Assembly: GCA_963978905.1 (NCBI GenBank)
Contig: OZ022260.1
Coordinates: 3,771,725-3,835,724, forward strand
Source: Trichostrongylus colubriformis
Lineage: Eukaryota; Nematoda; Chromadorea; Rhabditida; Trichostrongylidae
DNA: 64,000 bases
Direction of reading: 5' to 3'
In this document: piece after piece, positions 61,201-64,000 of the stretch
How positions within the stretch are numbered: the first letter of the stretch is position 1
Layout of the letters: each line of letters begins with the position of its first letter
Translations under genes and position numbers: made by a program
Notes under the pieces: generated by a model
Databases searched by the model: none
Seen by the model: only the letters and a program-made list of their open reading frames with translations
What the model was told of the DNA's origin: nothing

Positions 61201-63239
61201 TCATGGTGATAAATATACCATTCAGAAGCAGAGTTAAATTAAAGGCAGCAACAGGGGTAATTCGGATTGAATCTGGAAGGATCATTAGATATTAAGGTGA
61301 AGGTGCTCAATAGTAAGCAATTGAAAAAATAACGAATGGAACGGTCTAAAACCTGAGAAAGAATACCCTTTTCCCGCCGGTTAATCTCATAGCGGGCAGC
61401 CCCCCCCCCTTAAAACAGGGGCGGGCTGCCGTAAAACAAGTGGTTACTATTAAAGAAAACAGCTTTTATGAAGCTTGGAGGCACTATTTCTCATCGGAAA
61501 TTTCGCCACATATAATCCCTTTGAACCTCTGGCTTTCATTTGCGTGATCCATCTTAGGAGTTCCAATATCCCACATTACCCCTACTGTCTTTAAGACAGT
61601 CTCGGTAGTGTAATGGATCAGCACATATGCCCGCAAAACATAGAGTGCGGGTTCGGGTCCTGTCCGAGACCGAAGCTTTTGCCCGTAACTTAGCACACTT
61701 GTAACAATATTCTCTAAAATGTTGAACATCTGCACATCACTGATATGCAAAACTAGTTGAATGTTGGACATCGACATGCCTCCACGTGATCATCACAAGG
61801 GTCTCCCCAGCTTGATCTTGTGAGTGACCACTCCTGGGACAGCGTTGACGTTTCACGCTTTCTTTCTTTGATGGAGTGCTCACCAATCATGCAAAGCGCG
61901 TGCATGAGGGTGCCAGTAAGGGCTGGCCAAAGAGAAGCAGGAGAGCCACCTAAAGCCCTTGTCATTCATGAGCTCTTCGCGCCTTAATCATCACCTCGAA
62001 GTCTCGTCAAAGGCACAGTTCACGATATAATTCGTGCCTTGTCGCGCTCCATAAGGACTTTGGGAGTGCTGAAGAACACAAGTGTGAAAAGAAACAGCGA
62101 AACCTTTCAAAAACCTTGAAAGTGAAGTGTTTCTGACCCCAGGTTTAAAGGAGTTCGCAGCTCAAAGGCAAGCATATGGACAAGTTTCAACGTGATAATA
62201 TCATTCGATAGGGTTGTTTTTACAATGAGAGTTTTCCTATCGTTTCATCGCAGACGATGTCATGCAACTTAACCACGCATGTGCCACCGCTGCCTCGCTT
62301 AAAACTGTAGATGGGTGTAGGCCATTTTGAAAAGGTGGCCGCCATATAATTTACGGGTTCCTTACGCGTCAAGCACTCACCATTGCGCCGCGATGATGGC
62401 ACACCTTTGGCCGTTGTGGAAGGCTATGTGCTCGCTGATGGAACCAAAATACTCATATTATCGTGAACTGTGCCTTTAAGTGCCTTTGAAGATGCGCGCC
62501 CTTACGTGACGAAGGTAATAGTCTCTACCAAGTAGAAAACTTCATAAGAATGATACAGTGTGCCGCACGATTGAAAACGATAAGTCATTTTTTTATCCGT
62601 CCCTTCTAGCGTTACGAGTGCAAACTATCGTGTGTATGCTGGGACATACGGATTTTGACCTCGGCCTGAGGTCCGCGTGCGGCGACGCTTCGCGAATCGT
62701 CCGAGTGATCTCAAGGCTAGATGTTCTGGCAAGTGGCCAAGCTGTGGTTTATCCCACTTTATCGATCAATGCGGCTATTGCTTTGCACTCTGCTGTTCCG
62801 CTGAGCTAGAATTGCTTTTACCTGTCTCTACCTGATTGTGAACTGTGGCGCGCAGATGGGCGTGGCCAGTGACCTAGTGACCTCACTGACCGTGTGTCCC
62901 GAATATAACCCCGAACTACCTGTTCCTTCCCTCGTTGTACGCTCACCTTGGAACTTCCGACACTTAAGCATGCTGAGGTAGCATCGCCATCTGCAGTAGA
63001 CACAGGCCCTGTGGACCCTCCTTCTGCACTGAACCGTTCTCCTTCAGCATTGGACCCAGGCTCTGAAATTTCTTCATTATATCGAGTCAAACTTTTCATG
63101 TGAATGTCGAGTGTTCCTCACTTTCTTCACACTTTGTTGCATGCCCGCTTTCCTGTTTCTTGCCAATGTTTTCCACCGACTGTTCTGCACCCATCGCTGG
63201 CCGGCCCCGATGATGTCTTCCGATAAATGATTCGTCTTC
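46269..63239 (-). CDS. Last six exons of a large gene; Ser/Thr/Pro-rich C-terminal protein region, family unknown
   Basis: The exons are 63122-63239, 62947-63062, 55143-55248, 55017-55087, 47739-47838 and 46269-46372. Every junction agrees in phase, giving 204 aa and a TAA stop. Acceptors are TTCGACAG, AAATTTCAG (three times), TTTAAG and TTTCTTTCAG; donors are GTGAGG, GTGAGC, GTAATT, GTAAGG and GTATGT. Two introns are 59 and 55 bp; the others are 7.7, 7.2 and 1.4 kb. The protein is hydrophilic, with no membrane span: acidic and Gly/Ser-rich (EDESFIGRHHRGRP; ERFSAEGGSTGPVS), then TTPTATPSTTPTSTAD, then DVYPFRAKVKHLSLEQRK, GCTPPNQTGVRVQQKFYP and TTIDEYGTIDVLLNPK with a charged end. It reads like a disordered cytoplasmic tail. 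Upstream exons lie beyond 63239. Extra exons with both ends in phase 0 could hide in the two large introns. Confidence 0.7.
46373..47738. other. Intron of the 46-63 kb gene; no repeat recognised
   Basis: 1.37 kb between GTATGT and TTTCTTTCAG on the minus strand. I saw no transposon ends or family matches here. Confidence 0.45.
48715..48939 (+). CDS. Candidate plus-strand exon pair inside an intron
   Basis: Positions 48715-48789 (LERLQRLNALKKQLVRFH), then GTGAGT, an intron of 78 bp ending TCTTCTTTCAG, then 48868-48939 (SSIKKQKFFFRKRISVL) and TGA. The frame is kept and the splice sites are good, but the peptide is short and basic with no recognised family, and the first exon begins after an in-frame TAG. 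It may be a nested gene, or chance. Confidence 0.2.
   Translation, partial: RLHGSGLERLQRLNALKKQLVRFHTVSRMCFQILPNLRVFVNRCRSLIFFQVQSKSSIKKQKFFFRKRISVLSQ
49666..50565 (-). mobile_element. Internally deleted mariner with intact TIRs
   Basis: 900 bp, TIR TTAGGTTGGCTGATAA..TTCCTGGACACTTC with TA flanks. The minus strand encodes the N-terminal DNA-binding part (EFRRGSSTRKAAENINAAFG, then VDVWFERFRSGYSLAD) at 50192-50425, shifts frame, continues VSTRQLSQMLGCIHHTVELH, then jumps from LLSRPHRK to NSPDLAPSDYRLF and runs to the normal C-terminus (ERWQKVTDNNGEYLVD). The segment with the first two catalytic Asp residues has been deleted while the third is kept, so it needs an active relative. It lies inside the largest left-hand intron of the 46-63 kb gene. 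Confidence 0.9.
50566..52139. other. Intronic sequence; decayed coding-like stretches
   Basis: Positions 50633-50660 (ATCTTAACCGCCTTTATGA, then ACACACAAC) repeat 49249-49276, so the mariner lies between two copies of one sequence. Several overlapping open frames at 50788-51450 look like decayed retroelement coding, but I could not place a motif. Confidence 0.3.
52140..52262 (+). mobile_element. SINE family M, copy 2
   Basis: An A-box-like TGGTGTAGTGGATAGAAT, then GAGGAAGACGATCTGGTCG, AAACGCTAGGCC, AATAAATATTCCAC and AACCTCGTTGG, in the same order as 13140-13262. Confidence 0.65.
52819..53056. mobile_element. MITE family B, copy 2
   Basis: TIR GGGGTGTGTACCCTTATGTC and inverse CATAAGGGTACACGCCC; GC-rich arms with TTGGGCCCCGAAGGGAT-type inverted blocks. 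It matches 15957-16193 over its length and sits in an intron of the 46-63 kb gene. Confidence 0.75.
53687..54174. mobile_element. Foldback MITE family E, intact copy
   Basis: The perfect 16-bp terminal repeat AAAGGCATATTCCAGG is part of inverted arms of roughly 180 bp (GGATATCAGATCTCCTGCCG, then TGGATGGATAGTTCGACCCA, mirrored at 54090-54174). The centre is unique. The copy at 22504-23060 is split by repeat D. Confidence 0.85.
54555..54800 (+). repeat. Repeat family H, copy 1
   Basis: GGGACACACGGTCAGTGAGG and ATCACCCGGACGAGCCGCG..CGCCGCGCGCGG match 62650-62910 in reverse. Both copies lie a short way downstream (minus strand) of an exon of the 46-63 kb gene. Confidence 0.55.
55249..57176. other. 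Intron of the 46-63 kb gene; small tandem repeats only
   Basis: Positions 55896-55925 repeat CATACTAGTTTACACA twice, and 56210-56262 is CATATTTACA-type simple repeat. Plus-strand open frames at 55480-55764 and 56056-56275 (the second with a hydrophobic start) have no splice support. Confidence 0.35.
57177..58555 (+). mobile_element. Non-autonomous Helitron, copy 2 (uninterrupted)
   Basis: 5' A^TCCTACTATATATAAT; 3' hairpin CGCA..TGCG, then CAGCCAA and CTGG^T. It has three diverged 125-bp units. It carries the empty version of the site where copy 1 has its LTR, and the subterminal AGTTGGCTGGCGCA inverted repeat. 1379 bp, the reference for the family in this window. Confidence 0.8.
58823..61200 (+). 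mobile_element. Non-autonomous Helitron, copy 3 (carries a nested solo LTR; 3' end decayed)
   Basis: 5' A^TCCTACTACTATATATAA. It has about six diverged tandem units and is the most divergent copy. The 3' part is recognisable to GCGCGCAGTAGTG, but the CAGCCAACTRR end is lost. Confidence 0.7.
60549..60975 (+). mobile_element. Second solo-LTR-like insertion
   Basis: It starts TGTCGCGGAACGCGAC, like the LTR at 33535, and ends GCCGCATCA. It is flanked by ACACT on both sides (60544-60548 and 60976-60980), and the Helitron sequence continues on either side (AGTTGGCTG.., ..ACTGCGCGCG). The first 50 bp resemble the 33535 element; the rest has diverged or been shortened (427 bp), and its inner end repeat is decayed. 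Confidence 0.65.
61599..61720 (+). mobile_element. tRNA-derived SINE head with complete cloverleaf
   Basis: Positions 61599-61671 fold as a 73-nt tRNA: acceptor GTCTCGG with CCGAGAC, D stem GTGT/GCAC, anticodon stem TATG/CATA, 7-nt loop CCGCAAA (anticodon position GCA), 4-nt variable loop, T stem GCGGG/CCTGT. U33 is C and A58 is G, so it is unlikely to work as a tRNA. It is followed by the SINE body (GAAGCTTTTGCCCGTAACTT) shared with 35378-35640 and 42165-42330. Confidence 0.7.
62009..62477. mobile_element. Foldback-type MITE family F
   Basis: TIR AAAGGCACAGTTCACGATA on both ends (inverse TATCGTGAACTGTGCCTTT), 469 bp, no coding. The start AAAGGCA is shared with family E, suggesting the same transposase type. 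It sits in the intron just downstream of the exon ending at 62947. Confidence 0.8.
62650..62910 (-). repeat. Repeat family H, copy 2
   Basis: Minus-strand match to 54555-54800 (GGGACACACGGTCAGTGAGG at one end, GGACGATTCGCGAAGCGTCG at the other). The open frame and splice-like ends here belong to the repeat and do not fit the surrounding gene. Confidence 0.55.
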
Positions 63240-63544
63240 CTGTCGAACAATGTTGTTTTCTAAAGTGATAACTTGCAAATAATCAGCATTCTATATCAGT
63301 ATAGCCTATTGAATGACCGTTATCATATACTGCTGTACTCCTGCATTTCTAACGACGCTAGTGCTTTTTCAGGTTGTACCAAATATCTTGTAGGATTTTT
63401 CCAAAGACATCAGTGACTCTTGTTTACTTCGAGACAGATCTAGACGGTTGAGGAATATGGTGGAACGTTCTCTGAGCTTTTCAGCAACGTATATATTAAC
63501 CCGCTAGACTCCGTGGAGAAAGCAGCAGTGCACGTTGTCGAGAT
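63240..63544. other. Intron of the 46-63 kb gene; nothing recognised
   Basis: AT-rich. No repeat match and no further exon in phase was seen. Confidence 0.4.
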
Positions 63545-63660
63545 ACCCACCAAACATGCGGTACTATAAGTGGTTTCGCGGCACCGAAGTGACGGAAGCT
63601 TGCGACTCCATCAACGCAGCATTGGGCAAGCGAGCTACGAGCAGGGTCAAACCTCCGTTG
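63545..63660 (+). pseudogene. Mariner transposase N-terminal fragment
   Basis: The plus strand reads WFRGTEVTEACDSINAALGK, the first helix-turn-helix of mariner transposases (R-G-T-x-x-T-E-A, then INAxLG). No TIR or downstream catalytic block was found before a G tract at 63678-63687. Confidence 0.5.
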
Positions 63661-63687
63661 AGGAATGCAACGCGGAGGGGGGGGGGA

Positions 63688-64000
63688 GGGTGTCGTGAAC
63701 ATTGAGGTAGGCAATGATCAACGGAATCTCTCAGGATGAGGGTCTAAAATGTGAAGGGAGAAATGATAAAACTGACTAATTGGATGCGAACCAAAACCAG
63801 TTTAACTTAATCGTGGAAAGCGATATCTATCAACGGGTACCACCGTGGATGGACACTCCAGAAACAATCGGATGAAAACGGAAAATTAGCTGATATGAAC
63901 TTCTTTCATATCTTACTACGATTGCAAGAACGTAATCTGGTGTTAGCGGCCACTATGCGGACGGAAAAACTTTTGTATTCATGGAGAGTGTGGATGGAAT
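63688..64000. other. No feature recognised
   Basis: Right edge of the window; no exon, repeat or transposon end was noticed. Confidence 0.4.

Noticed and set aside
61599..61671. Functional tRNA-Cys gene
   Set aside because: C at position 33, G at 58 and the attached repeated SINE body argue for a SINE head.
62650..62760. Exon-like stretch (LGHLPEHLALRSLGRF) with acceptor and GTATGT donor between exons of the 46-63 kb gene
   Set aside because: It belongs to repeat family H (also at 54555) and its end phase does not fit the next exon.
1..64000. Bacterial or phage systems, CRISPR arrays, operons
   Set aside because: No repeat-spacer array, ribosome-binding-site spaced ORF chain or prokaryotic gene family is visible; gene structure is intron-rich eukaryotic.

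Overview
This looks like one long stretch of a nematode nuclear genome. The points for this are short introns (43-60 bp in several places) next to kilobase introns packed with transposons, TTTCAG-type 3' splice sites, and a dense mix of mariner, Helitron, foldback-MITE and tRNA-SINE copies. Base composition and repeat mix suggest a clade V (strongylid or hookworm-like) worm, but that is inference. No bacterial, phage, plasmid or CRISPR feature is visible. No long single-exon gene exists, so real genes had to be assembled by hand from exons whose splice signals and reading phases agree.

Five protein-coding loci are supported, all on the minus strand. (1) 328-482: one exon of a metabotropic-glutamate-receptor-like class C GPCR, continuing off the left edge. 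(2) 10159-11045: three 3' exons of a probable multi-pass membrane protein. (3) 21032-22241: a complete four-exon gene for 145 aa. (4) 35974-38835: a complete six-exon gene for 208 aa with a mitochondrial-type N-terminus; four of its five introns hold recognisable transposon sequence and one exon lies between two arms of a MITE. (5) 46269-63239: the last six exons of a large gene, open to the right, with Ser/Thr/Pro-rich sequence, a stop codon and a poly(A) signal; its introns hold a mariner, SINEs, MITEs and two Helitrons. The products of (3), (4) and (5) match no family I recognise.

The rest is mostly mobile DNA. There are four mariner copies with both ends (2143-2828, 5819-6706, 37322-38175, 49666-50565), all broken, one of them an inverted duplication. 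There are three copies of a non-autonomous Helitron with internal minisatellite (32495-34735, 57177-58555, 58823-61200), two of which carry solo-LTR-like insertions with 5-bp target duplications. There is a LINE 3' end (about 15000-15930), several tRNA-derived SINE families, at least six foldback/MITE families, and G-tracts that mark the ends of one MITE family.

The most unusual DNA is a 1.54-kb near-perfect inverted repeat at 43571-45114 whose two arms encode diverged versions of the same ORF, and two perfect or near-perfect hairpins at 39.1 and 39.5 kb.
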